Origin: Polaribacter pacificus
GTDB taxonomy: Bacteria; Bacteroidota; Bacteroidia; Flavobacteriales; Flavobacteriaceae
NCBI RefSeq assembly: GCF_038024035.1
Contig: NZ_CP150664.1
Span: forward strand, 2,170,001 to 2,234,000
Direction of reading: 5' to 3'
Length of the DNA stretch: 64,000 nucleotides
The position numbers were made by a program, and so were the translations under genes. This document shows positions 55,976 to 64,000 of this stretch, in pieces. Every line of letters begins with the position of its first letter. Positions within the stretch are counted from its first letter, which is position 1. The notes beneath the pieces are model-generated. The model searched no databases. It worked only from the letters and a program-made list of their open reading frames with translations, and was not told where the DNA came from.

Positions 55976-55985
55976 GATTTGATAC

Positions 55986-58900
55986 TTATAAGGTTAAGAA
56001 ATTGATGTCTATAATAATTTGATTGTACTGATTTAGAGCATCCAGATACCCTAGTTTAATAGTGTAGGCGCTCTCCAAACTCTGAATGTATTGGTAAAAG
56101 TCAATGGCTCCATTTTTAAAACTTCCGTTAGCGGTTTTTAAAATTTCTTCAGAAAGGACAAGTCCTTCGTTTTCATAATAACTTATAGAGCTTTGCACTT
56201 GTTTTAACTGAGTTTGCAAACTTTTTAATTTTGCTATCAACTCAATTTTGTAGTTTTCAGCTTCAGAGATGGCTACATCGGTTGCAATTTTTGCTGATTT
56301 TATTTTTGCTGATTTCCCTCCGAATAAAATTGGGATTTTAACCCCAATCTGATAGCCATTTAGGTTGCCATTTAACAATGAATTGCTCCCTTGAAAATAC
56401 TGAAGACTAATGTCTGGTAATGCCTGTTGCTTTTCAAGACGACTCTCTGCCTCATGTACTGCTATCATATTTTGCTGATAGGCCATTTCGGCGCTGTTGG
56501 CAGGCTCTAAAACAGTTAAAGGTAGTTTTAAGGATGCTTCTTCAGCAATCTTTAGACTATCCGTTGATTGAACCGTTTGTTTTAGTTGATTATAGGCCAA
56601 AAACAACTCTTGCTGTGACTTGGTATAGGCCAAAGCTATTTGTTGCTGTTTAGAAGCCGCTGTAATTTTTTCTAAATAATTGGTTTCTCCAAGCTCAAAA
56701 CGCCTTTTTGCAGCTTTTGCAAAATCAGTATAAAGCAATTGAAGGCTTTTGTAGACAGCTTCTTTTTTTCTAGTATTCTGATATTGATAATAGGCTGAAT
56801 ACACTTTTCGGTTTAAAGCTTTTTGATCAATTTCAAGCTTTGTACTACTCATTTTTAATCGTGACTGATGCAGCTTTTTCTCTGCTAAAAAGGCAGTAGG
56901 AAAACGAATGTCTTGCTGTATTCCAAACACTTTTAAAGGTAGATTGTTTGGCGCCAGATTATTTTCATTGAACTCGTAATACAGATGCGTTTTGTCAAAA
57001 AGAACAGCGCTGTTTTTTAAGGCATCAAATTGATCCACTTGTAGTTTAGTGGCCTTTAAAAGTGCATTGTTTTCTTGAGCCATATTTAGCAGTTCTTTTA
57101 AACTTAACTCGTTGGTTTCTTGCGCAAAACCTGTTAAAGAAAAGCACACCAAAGCGATTGTTAACACTGTTTTTGTTTTGCTTGTACTGCTCTTTTCTGT
57201 ATTGTTTTTAGGACGATTAAAAAGGGCGTACAAAACTGGTAAAACAATTAAAGTTAACAAGGTGGCAGTCACCAATCCACCAATAACCACTGTTGCCAGA
57301 GGTCTTTGTACTTCGGCTCCTGCGTTGGTAGAGATGGCCATCGGTAAAAAACCTAAGGCTGCCGCTGCTGCTGTTAATAAGACGGCTCTTAATCGATCTT
57401 TTGTTCCTTGTTTAATGAGTGCTTCCATACTTTCAAAGCCTTGTTTTTTTAGTTCTTTAAAATGCTCTATTAAAACGATTCCATTTAAGACGGCGATTCC
57501 AAAGAGCGCAATAAACCCAACTCCTGCAGAGATGCTAAAAGGCAAGTCACGGAGCCATAGGAGTAAGATTCCGCCGACTGCTGCCAAAGGAATTGCAGAG
57601 TAAATCATCAGTGCTTCTTTTACAGAATGAAAGGCAAAATACAGTAAAATAAAGATCAGAACCAAGGCAATAGGTACGGCAATCAACAATCTCGCTTTGG
57701 CACTTTGAAGATTTTCAAATTGACCTCCATAGGTAATGGTGTAGCCTATCGGTAGTTTAATATTCGTATCAATAAGATTTTGCACATCGTCCACCACAGA
57801 TTGTAAATCGCGGTTTCGAACATTTATCCCGACAACAATTCGTCTTTTGGTGTTGTCTCTAGAGATTTTAGCAGCTCCTTTTTTATAGCTAATCTCTGCC
57901 AGTTCACTTAATGGAATTTTCCCTCCATTGGGCAAGTCAATTTGTAAATTTTTAAGGTTGTCTATGTCTTTTCGCTGTGTTTGTTCTAATCGTACGACCA
58001 AATCAAAACGTCTTTCACCTTCAAAAACACTCCCGACAATTTTCCCGGCAAAGCCCATAGAGATCATCTCATTTAAATCTTGGATGTTTAGGCCATAACG
58101 CGCTATTTTTTGTCGGTTATAGTTGACATTCATCTCAGGAAGCCCCTCAATTTTTTCGACAGAAATATCAGCAGCTCCAGGAACATCTTTAATTAAATTG
58201 CTAATTTCTTCTGCTTTTTTTGCAAGTGTGTTTAGATCATCACCAAAAATCTTGATTGCGATGTCTGCTCTTACTCCTGTAATTAATTCATTAAAACGCA
58301 TTTCTATAGGTTGCGTAAACTCTACTTCCATTCCAGGGATCACAGCCAAGGCTTCCTTAAATAGATCAGCCAACTCATCCTTAGAGTTAGCAGAAGTCCA
58401 CTCACTTTTTGGTTTTAATGTAATAATCACATCACTTTCTTCCATAGACATAGGGTCCGTAGGTACTTCTGCAGCGCCAATTCTAGTTACAACTTGCTTT
58501 ACTTCTGGGAATTTTTCTAACAATATTTTTTCTATATCCGTAGTAATGGCAACTGTTTTACTTAGTGAGGTTCCTGTTTTTAGCACAGGTTGAATTACAA
58601 AATCCCCTTCATCTAAAGTAGGAACAAACTCACCGCCCATGGTGGTAAAGAGATAGATAGAAAAACCTAAAAGCGCTACGGCAATGCTTAAAACTAGCTT
58701 TTTGCTAAGTAAGGCCCAGTGTATGATTGGCTCATATCTTTTGTGCAGCCATTTCATAAGGCGAACAGAAATGTTTTTATCACTTGCCTTGCTAGGTTTT
58801 AAAAAGATAGAGGCTACTACGGGTACGTAGGTAAAGCACAATAGCATGGCGCCAATCAAAGCAAAGCTAAAGGTTAGTGCCATGGGTTTAAACATTTTTC

Positions 58901-60323
58901 CCTCCACACCACTTAAAGATAAGATTGGGATAAAAACAATCAAGATAATTAATTGACCAAAGATGGCTGAGTTCATCATTTTTGATGCCCCAGTAAACGT
59001 GATTTGATCTTTTAAATCTTGTTGCTCTTGTGGTTTTAAACTATTTATTTGCTGTTGTTTTTGACTTATCTGAAAGGCTATATACTCTACTATAATGACG
59101 GCTCCATCAATGATGATTCCAAAATCAATTGCACCCAAACTCATTAAGTTAGCATCCACTCCAAAAATATACATTAATGAAAGAGCAAATAATAAACAGA
59201 GCGGTATTACAGATGCGACCACCAGTCCAGATCTTAGATTCCCTAAGAGTAGGACCACCACAAAAATAACAATCAAACAACCTAAAATAAGGTTTTCACT
59301 CACTGTAAATGTGGTCTTGGCAATCAAATCACTTCGGTCTAAGAAGGCATTAATATACACCCCTTCTGGTAAAGAGCTTTCTATACTCTCAACGCGTTCT
59401 TTAATGGCTTCAATTACTTTTTTAGAGTTGGCATCTTTAAGCATCATTACTTGACCCAATACCTTTTCTCCCTCACCGTTTCCGGTGATGGCTCCAAAGC
59501 GGATTGCGTTTCCATAGCCAACACTGGCAATGTCCTTAATAAGGATCGGTAAGCCATTGCTGTTTTTGACCACAATATTTTCAATGTCTTCTATAGATCC
59601 AATCAAACCTTCACCTCTAATAAAATAGGCTTGATTGACTTTTTCTATATAACCACCTCCAGAAACGCTGTTGTTTTTTTCTAGGGCAGTAAAAACTTCT
59701 TGAGCACTAATATTAACGGCATTGAGTTTTTGCGTATTAATGGCAACCTCATATTGCTTTAGAAAACCACCCCAAGTATTTACCTCAATCACTCCAGGAA
59801 TTCCAGAGAGTTGACGTTTAACCACCCAGTCTTGGATACTGCGTAAGTCTTGTGGTGTGTACTGATCTTTAAACTCGGGTTTTACATCTAAAATGTATTG
59901 GTAGATTTCCCCAAGTCCTGTGGTAATAGGTCCCATTTCTGGAGTCCCAAAGCCTTCAGGGATTTTTTCTGTTGCAGATTTTATTTTTTCTGCAATAAGC
60001 TGCCTGGGTAAAAAGGTACCTAAGTCATCATCAAAAACGATGGTGACCACAGAAAGGCCAAATTTAGAAATAGATCTAATTTCCTGTACTCCAGGAAGAT
60101 TCGCCATTTCTAGTTCTACAGGATAAGTAATAAACTGCTCCATATCTTGTGTAGATAGGTTGCGAGAAGTTGTAATTACCTGCACCTGATTGTTGGTGAC
60201 ATCTGGAACAGCTCCAATTGGAATTTGCGATAAAGAATACAAGCCAAAACCAATAATAAAGCTTGTAAAAAGTAGAACAACAAATTTGTTCTTAATACTG
60301 AAATTTATAATATAGGATAACAT
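55986..60323 (-). CDS. CusA/CzcA-type heavy-metal RND pump fused to a TolC-like outer-membrane factor
   Basis: 1445 residues. Residues 1-~1035 are a full HME-RND pump with twelve transmembrane segments; proton-relay residues lie in LGAIDFGIIIDGAVIIVEY near 405, and the GxxxxPxxEGD-type porter start is PTLDEGDF near 570. After RPKNNTEKSSTSKTKT, a helix resembling a signal peptide (VLTIALVCFSLTGFAQ, ~1048-1064) leads into ~380 residues of OMF repeats (LSLKELLNMAQENN, RRFELGETNYLEKITA). The fusion couples inner pump and outer channel in one chain, as in other Bacteroidota. Metal specificity not readable with confidence. Confidence 0.93.
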   Translation of the reverse strand: MLSYIINFSIKNKFVVLLFTSFIIGFGLYSLSQIPIGAVPDVTNNQVQVITTSRNLSTQDMEQFITYPVELEMANLPGVQEIRSISKFGLSVVTIVFDDDLGTFLPRQLIAEKIKSATEKIPEGFGTPEMGPITTGLGEIYQYILDVKPEFKDQYTPQDLRSIQDWVVKRQLSGIPGVIEVNTWGGFLKQYEVAINTQKLNAVNISAQEVFTALEKNNSVSGGGYIEKVNQAYFIRGEGLIGSIEDIENIVVKNSNGLPILIKDIASVGYGNAIRFGAITGNGEGEKVLGQVMMLKDANSKKVIEAIKERVESIESSLPEGVYINAFLDRSDLIAKTTFTVSENLILGCLIVIFVVVLLLGNLRSGLVVASVIPLCLLFALSLMYIFGVDANLMSLGAIDFGIIIDGAVIIVEYIAFQISQKQQQINSLKPQEQQDLKDQITFTGASKMMNSAIFGQLIILIVFIPILSLSGVEGKMFKPMALTFSFALIGAMLLCFTYVPVVASIFLKPSKASDKNISVRLMKWLHKRYEPIIHWALLSKKLVLSIAVALLGFSIYLFTTMGGEFVPTLDEGDFVIQPVLKTGTSLSKTVAITTDIEKILLEKFPEVKQVVTRIGAAEVPTDPMSMEESDVIITLKPKSEWTSANSKDELADLFKEALAVIPGMEVEFTQPIEMRFNELITGVRADIAIKIFGDDLNTLAKKAEEISNLIKDVPGAADISVEKIEGLPEMNVNYNRQKIARYGLNIQDLNEMISMGFAGKIVGSVFEGERRFDLVVRLEQTQRKDIDNLKNLQIDLPNGGKIPLSELAEISYKKGAAKISRDNTKRRIVVGINVRNRDLQSVVDDVQNLIDTNIKLPIGYTITYGGQFENLQSAKARLLIAVPIALVLIFILLYFAFHSVKEALMIYSAIPLAAVGGILLLWLRDLPFSISAGVGFIALFGIAVLNGIVLIEHFKELKKQGFESMEALIKQGTKDRLRAVLLTAAAAALGFLPMAISTNAGAEVQRPLATVVIGGLVTATLLTLIVLPVLYALFNRPKNNTEKSSTSKTKTVLTIALVCFSLTGFAQETNELSLKELLNMAQENNALLKATKLQVDQFDALKNSAVLFDKTHLYYEFNENNLAPNNLPLKVFGIQQDIRFPTAFLAEKKLHQSRLKMSSTKLEIDQKALNRKVYSAYYQYQNTRKKEAVYKSLQLLYTDFAKAAKRRFELGETNYLEKITAASKQQQIALAYTKSQQELFLAYNQLKQTVQSTDSLKIAEEASLKLPLTVLEPANSAEMAYQQNMIAVHEAESRLEKQQALPDISLQYFQGSNSLLNGNLNGYQIGVKIPILFGGKSAKIKSAKIATDVAISEAENYKIELIAKLKSLQTQLKQVQSSISYYENEGLVLSEEILKTANGSFKNGAIDFYQYIQSLESAYTIKLGYLDALNQYNQIIIDINFLTL

Positions 60324-60401
60324 CTTTTATAAAATAATCAAAGTGAATAGGTTCCAAATCAAAAAATGAAAAGGAACAGAAAAAAAATAAACTCGATAAT
60401 T

Positions 60402-60797
60402 TTATGCGATGCGGGGAGGCTGAAAGAGTCCTTCAGCGTGATGCGTTGATGTAGGATCTTGATAGTAAAAGTTAGTGCTGGTGTGTTCTGCAAAATCTAA
60501 TTCAATGAGCTCGATTTTTGGAAGGTCAGCTTCAAAAGCATTCATAGAAATATGATACTGATGTTGAAATGGTAATTGTTGGTGATCTTTTTTTTCTTCT
60601 TGGTGTTGCTCTTCATGCTCGGCTTTTAACTCACCATAGTGCTTAGAAAGAAACACAAAGACATTATCTCCGTATTCTTTGCTGTGAAATTGAGCGTGTT
60701 CAATAAGCTCATCCAGTTGAATTAAGTCACTAATGTGAATACCAACGCTTTGCATCAGTAAAAAAAATGAGAGTGATATGGATAAAAATGATTTCAA
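60402..60797 (-). CDS. Small exported His-rich protein of the metal efflux module
   Basis: 131 residues. N-terminal hydrophobic signal ~1-21 (MKSFLSISLSFFLLMQSVG). The mature part is strongly His/Glu-rich, with a central HEEQHQEEKKDHQQ cluster (~75-90) and further His at both sides, and ends FQPPRIA. No known domain recognised; it resembles in size and position the small periplasmic proteins found ahead of cusA in this phylum. It lies 78 bp upstream of the pump gene in the same direction. A periplasmic metal-binding or sensing role is inferred. Confidence 0.65.
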   Translation of the reverse strand: MKSFLSISLSFFLLMQSVGIHISDLIQLDELIEHAQFHSKEYGDNVFVFLSKHYGELKAEHEEQHQEEKKDHQQLPFQHQYHISMNAFEADLPKIELIELDFAEHTSTNFYYQDPTSTHHAEGLFQPPRIA

Positions 60798-60801
60798 GTG
60801 A

Positions 60802-60833
60802 TAAATATACTATTTTGATAGTTGTAAAAACAA
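60802..60833 (-). promoter_or_regulatory. Promoter of the efflux module
   Basis: On the minus strand TTG (60833-60831), 21-base spacer, TATATTTA (60809-60802), which is one base off TAnnTTTG. It abuts the chosen ATG closely, so a start slightly downstream in the gene is possible. Confidence 0.4.
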
Positions 60834-60947
60834 GTCTTTTTAAAAAAAAAGAAGCTCAGAATCTAATTGCAAATTAGATTTGTTAAAAATAAGGATTGAG
60901 CAACTATATCGATATCGTTAAAAATAGCTGCATTTTTTTTAGTAAAG

Positions 60948-60978
60948 TTTGTTTGTTTCAAATTAATCTTTAGATTTG
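60948..60978 (+). promoter_or_regulatory. Promoter of the pheA operon
   Basis: TTTG at 60948-60951, 19-base spacer, TAGATTTG at 60971-60978. Perfect consensus; predicted transcription start near 60984, 19 bases before the leader peptide ATG. Confidence 0.8.
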
Positions 60979-61002
60979 TCAGCATATAACAATTAGACAA
61001 AG

Positions 61003-61062
61003 ATGTTACAAAACGTTTGGCAAGGTTTCTATTTTTACTTTTATTTTTTTAATAAGAGCTGA
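61003..61062 (+). CDS. Leader peptide of the phenylalanine/tyrosine operon
   Basis: A 19-codon frame, MLQNVWQGFYFYFYFFNKS, ends with TGA at 61060. Codons 9-16 (61027-61050) are an unbroken run of five Phe and three Tyr. Such runs mark leader peptides of ribosome-mediated attenuation (as in pheL of enterobacteria). Its stop codon overlaps the start of the antiterminator arm (61060-61068), so a ribosome that finishes translation masks that arm while one stalled in the run leaves it free. Too short to be a normal protein gene. Confidence 0.85.
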   Translation: MLQNVWQGFYFYFYFFNKS

Positions 61063-61130
61063 GACTTTGTATCGTATTGTTACCTAAAAATAATATTTCA
61101 TAAAGTCTCGAATTTCGAGGCTTTTTTTTT
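61060..61130 (+). promoter_or_regulatory. pheA attenuator: mutually exclusive antiterminator and terminator
   Basis: GAGACTTT (61061-61068) is perfectly complementary to AAAGTCTC (61102-61109). The latter is also the 5' arm of the terminator AAAGTCTCGA (61102-61111) / TCGAGGCTTT (61115-61124), loop ATT, followed by T to 61130. The two stems cannot form together. The terminator ends 9 bases before the pheA ATG. Confidence 0.85.
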
Positions 61131-61138
61131 GCACTAAA

Positions 61139-61966
61139 ATGAACAAAAAAATTGCCATACAAGGAGCTGAAGGCTCCAATCACCATAAGGTCGCTTACGA
61201 TTATTATGGCGCTAATATAGCCATTGTAGAATGCATGTCTTTTGATGCCTTGGTTGCAGCTTTGCTAGACAACACCTGTGATGAAGCTGTCATGGCGCTA
61301 GAAAATACAATTGCAGGGTCTATCATCCCAAACTATGCGCTTATAGATCAGAATAACCTATACGTTAGCGGTGAGTACTACTTAAATATACATCATCATT
61401 TAATGGCGTTGCCTAATCAAAAGCTTGGTGATATTGTAGAGGTTTGCTCACATCCCATGGCCTTATTGCAGTGCAAAGAATACTTTAAAAAGTACCCGCA
61501 GATTAGATTGGTAGAAGATGTAGATACTGCCGAAGTCGCCAAGAGAATCGCTAAAAACAAATTAAAAGGAGTTGCGGCAATTGCACCAAAAATCGCCGCT
61601 GATATTTTTGGCTTAGAGGTGTTGGCTGATGACATACAAACCATCAATAGCAATGCAACACGCTTTGTTATTCTAAAAACTAAGGATGCAGAAGATTCAG
61701 AGAAAAGTGCTAATAAAGCCTCGTTAAAATTCACTTTAGATCATCAAAGAGGAAGCCTAGCAGCGCTTTTAAATGTAATGAGTGATTGCAATTTAAATCT
61801 AACCAAAATACAATCATTGCCCATCATAGAAACGCCTTGGAAATACGCATTTTTTGTCGATGTAACCTTTGAGAACTATGCAGATTATCAAAAAGCAAAA
61901 TCAATCATCGCCATCATGGCCGATGAATTTAAAATTTTAGGAGCCTATAAAAACGGAAAACTATGA
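61139..61966 (+). CDS. pheA: Prephenate dehydratase
   Basis: 275 residues, dehydratase plus C-terminal ACT domain, no chorismate mutase domain. Converts prephenate to phenylpyruvate. Catalytic region ALENTIAGSI near 59 and NATRFVIL near 175 (the TRF motif). In the ACT domain (~195-275) the usual Phe-binding GALV and ESRP motifs read GSLAAL and QSLP. Overlaps the next start by 4 bp (ATGA). Expression is predicted to respond to charged Phe/Tyr tRNA through the upstream attenuator. Confidence 0.95.
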   Translation: MNKKIAIQGAEGSNHHKVAYDYYGANIAIVECMSFDALVAALLDNTCDEAVMALENTIAGSIIPNYALIDQNNLYVSGEYYLNIHHHLMALPNQKLGDIVEVCSHPMALLQCKEYFKKYPQIRLVEDVDTAEVAKRIAKNKLKGVAAIAPKIAADIFGLEVLADDIQTINSNATRFVILKTKDAEDSEKSANKASLKFTLDHQRGSLAALLNVMSDCNLNLTKIQSLPIIETPWKYAFFVDVTFENYADYQKAKSIIAIMADEFKILGAYKNGKL

Positions 61967-63111
61967 TCGCACCAGCAGCAAGATTAGAACAAATACAAGA
62001 GTACTACTTCTCTACAAAGTTAAGAGAAGTTAGAAGCCTAATAGACGCAGGAAAACCTGTCATTAATTTGGGTATCGGAAGTCCAGATTTACAACCATCT
62101 CCCAAAGTGATTAAAGCTTTGAGCAGTAGTTTTGATGTAGAGTCAGCACATATGTATCAGAGTTATCAAGGAACAGCTGCATTTAGAGAAGCCATTGCTG
62201 GTTTTTATAAAAAACAATTTGCTGTGGTCTTAAATCAAGATACAGAGGTGCTACCGCTAATGGGTAGCAAAGAAGGGGTTTTGCAAATTTCTTTGGCTTT
62301 TTTAAACAAAGGTGATGCTGTCTTGATTCCCAATCCAGGCTATCCAACTTACAGTTCTGTAACCAATTTGGTTGGAGCAAAACCTGTGTTTTATAATTTA
62401 AGTGCTCAAAACGATTGGCAACCAGATTTTGATGCTTTAGAGCAAGAAGATTTGTCAGCCGTTAAATTGATGTGGGTTAATTACCCGCACATGCCCACAG
62501 GTGCCAGCGCGCAATCGCAAACCTTTGAACGTTTGATAGCCTTTGCGACCAAACACAAGATTTTAATAGTAAATGACAATCCATATAGTTTTATTTTAAA
62601 TGAAAGTCCTAAAAGCATCTTGCAATATCAAGGGGCAAAAGACTGTGCATTAGAGTTAAACTCGCTGAGTAAAAGTTTTAATATGGCAGGTTGGAGAGTC
62701 GGAATGTTATTGGGAAAACAATCCTATTTAGAGCAGGTTTTAAAGGTGAAAACTCAAAGTGATTCTGGGATGTTTTTTGGGATTCAACAAGGCGCCATTG
62801 CTGCGCTTAACCTAGAGCAGGATTGGTTTAGAGCACAAGATGAGATTTACCATGAACGGAGAAAATTGGTTTGGCAACTTGCAGAAGAATTGGGTTGTAA
62901 GGTTGATAAAACCGCTGCAGGATTGTTTGTTTGGGCGCAGGTACCTCTAGCTAAATCCTCAGAAGAAATGACAGACATGTTATTGTATGATTATAATGTT
63001 TTTGTGGCGCCAGGAACCGTTTTTGGATCTAACGGAGAGGGCTATATTCGTTTTTCACTTTGTGTAAGTAAAGAAGTGATTCTTAAAGCCTTGAATCGAG
63101 TAAAAAAATAA
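61963..63111 (+). CDS. PLP aminotransferase, class I/II, of aromatic operon
   Basis: 382 residues, fold-type-I aminotransferase. GSPDLQPSP near 40, NPGYPTYSS near 125, VNYPHMPTGA near 180, PLP lysine in LNSLSKSFNMAGWR near 232. Its place between prephenate dehydratase and prephenate dehydrogenase genes indicates transamination of phenylpyruvate and 4-hydroxyphenylpyruvate (or prephenate). The canonical NxPTG motif has His-Met before PTG here (YPHMPTG). Translation is coupled to pheA by a 4-bp overlap. Confidence 0.9.
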   Translation: MIAPAARLEQIQEYYFSTKLREVRSLIDAGKPVINLGIGSPDLQPSPKVIKALSSSFDVESAHMYQSYQGTAAFREAIAGFYKKQFAVVLNQDTEVLPLMGSKEGVLQISLAFLNKGDAVLIPNPGYPTYSSVTNLVGAKPVFYNLSAQNDWQPDFDALEQEDLSAVKLMWVNYPHMPTGASAQSQTFERLIAFATKHKILIVNDNPYSFILNESPKSILQYQGAKDCALELNSLSKSFNMAGWRVGMLLGKQSYLEQVLKVKTQSDSGMFFGIQQGAIAALNLEQDWFRAQDEIYHERRKLVWQLAEELGCKVDKTAAGLFVWAQVPLAKSSEEMTDMLLYDYNVFVAPGTVFGSNGEGYIRFSLCVSKEVILKALNRVKK

Positions 63112-63121
63112 ACTAGAAAAA

Positions 63122-63973
63122 ATGAACGTAGTAATTATAGGTTTGGGTTTAATTGGAGGAAGCTTTGCTTTAGATCTTCAAGAGCACTATGATGAGATAG
63201 CGGTTTTTGGGATTGATGCAAATGAAGACCATATAAAAAGTGCAATTGCTTTGGGAATCATACAAGAGAAAACCAGTTTTGAGCGATTGAATGAAGCAGA
63301 TGTTGTGTTGGTCGCTATCCCAGTAGATGCACAATTGCAAGTGCTGCCCAAGGTGTTGGATGCTATCAATGACCATGCGTTGGTTATTGATGTAGGATCA
63401 ACAAAAGAAAAAATTTGTGCTCTGTTAAATACACATCCCAAAAGAAGAAACTATTTAGCGGCACACCCGATTGCAGGAACAGAATATTCTGGACCAACTG
63501 CGGCAATTAAAAATTTATTCTCTAACAAAACCAATATAATTTGTGAGGTAGAAAAAACGGCCTTTAAATTGCAAGAAAAGGCTTTGGATATTTTTTATAA
63601 ACTGGGAATGCGAATTCGATATATGGATGCAGTTTCTCATGATAAACACATTGCCTATGTATCGCATTTATCGCATATCAGTGCCTTTATGTTAGGGAAA
63701 ACAGTCATAAAAAAAGAGAAAAACGAGCGCGATATTTTTGATATGGCAGGGAGTGGCTTTGCCAGTACGGTTCGATTGGCTAAAAGTTCTCCGGCTATGT
63801 GGGCTCCCATTTTTGAGCACAACAAAACCAATGTAATTGAAGCCTTGGATGGCTATATAGAAAACCTTCAGCAGTTTAAAAAACTGATGGAAAATGATCA
63901 ATTTACAGCCATTTATGAAGAAATGGCAAATACAAATAGAATAAAAGAAATATTAAACGGAATAAACCTATAA
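63122..63973 (+). CDS. tyrA: Prephenate dehydrogenase
   Basis: 283 residues. NAD(P)-binding IIGLGLIGGSFA at 4-15, catalytic His in AAHPIAGTEYSG near 115 and HDKHIAYVSHLSH near 178. Oxidatively decarboxylates prephenate (or arogenate) toward tyrosine. No ACT domain, so little feedback control is expected at the enzyme. Third gene of the attenuated operon; an ATG at 63996, right at the window edge, may open a fourth gene that cannot be identified. Confidence 0.93.
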   Translation: MNVVIIGLGLIGGSFALDLQEHYDEIAVFGIDANEDHIKSAIALGIIQEKTSFERLNEADVVLVAIPVDAQLQVLPKVLDAINDHALVIDVGSTKEKICALLNTHPKRRNYLAAHPIAGTEYSGPTAAIKNLFSNKTNIICEVEKTAFKLQEKALDIFYKLGMRIRYMDAVSHDKHIAYVSHLSHISAFMLGKTVIKKEKNERDIFDMAGSGFASTVRLAKSSPAMWAPIFEHNKTNVIEALDGYIENLQQFKKLMENDQFTAIYEEMANTNRIKEILNGINL

Positions 63974-64000
63974 CTTTGAAGAACAAATTTTAACAATGGA

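Noticed and set aside
57112..59454. Long plus-strand open frames opposite the efflux pump (57112, 58123, 59095)
   Set aside because: Serine/isoleucine-rich frames without domains, starts or ribosome-binding sites; they mirror the codon pattern of the pump gene.

Overview
The window is chromosomal DNA of a Bacteroidota bacterium, almost certainly a (marine-type) member of the Flavobacteriaceae. The support is AT-rich composition, recurrent promoters of the Bacteroidota form TTTG-N19-21-TAnnTTTG, weak Shine-Dalgarno sequences, a short primary sigma factor, a dcw cluster in the Flavobacteriia order, a methionine synthase split over two genes, and a CusA-type pump fused to its outer-membrane factor. 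No genus call is made.

Layout: 1-1928 (minus) is the start of galE (cut by the window edge) and a DegT-family aminotransferase. A penicillin-acylase family gene diverges from them. 4393-9653 (minus) is a six-gene run: alpha/beta hydrolase, engB, an RluA-type pseudouridine synthase, an AlkB alkane hydroxylase, a class-3-like aldehyde dehydrogenase and a nitroreductase. 9787-25334 is the division and cell wall cluster mraZ-rsmH-ftsL-ftsI-murE-mraY-murD-ftsW-murG-murC-ftsQ-ftsA-ftsZ, opened by three 10-bp MraZ operator repeats. Then come yqeY, tRNA-Arg, a tandem array of seven 67-bp hairpin repeats, and housekeeping genes (DUF2200, ChaN-like, CBS, rpe, rpoD, a deoxynucleoside kinase, DUF3124, a geranylgeranyl-reductase family enzyme, metK).

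35006-46047 is a methionine regulon behind a SAM-I riboswitch: metY, metX, fused aspartokinase/homoserine dehydrogenase, a second gamma-synthase-family enzyme, metH in two pieces and metF. trxA, a DUF58 gene and tRNA-Asp follow. From tRNA-Asp to about 54.8 kb lies an accessory stretch: a very AT-rich HEPN-domain gene, an IS3 transposase remnant, an esterase-like gene, a GbsR/MarR regulator with a membrane partner, and small membrane or secreted proteins. Three of its genes are followed by related spacer sequences. 54830-60797 (minus) is a heavy-metal RND efflux module. The window ends with pheA, an aminotransferase and a prephenate dehydrogenase gene, preceded by what reads as a complete ribosome-mediated attenuator.

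The strongest new-looking signal is that attenuator at 60948-61130: promoter, a 19-residue leader peptide with eight consecutive Phe/Tyr codons, and mutually exclusive antiterminator and terminator stems. Other signals worth following are a structured, U-tract-ending leader of metK, the 67-bp hairpin array, and the tRNA-Asp-adjacent HEPN gene with its recurrent spacers. All functions are assigned by reading motifs; no database search was run.
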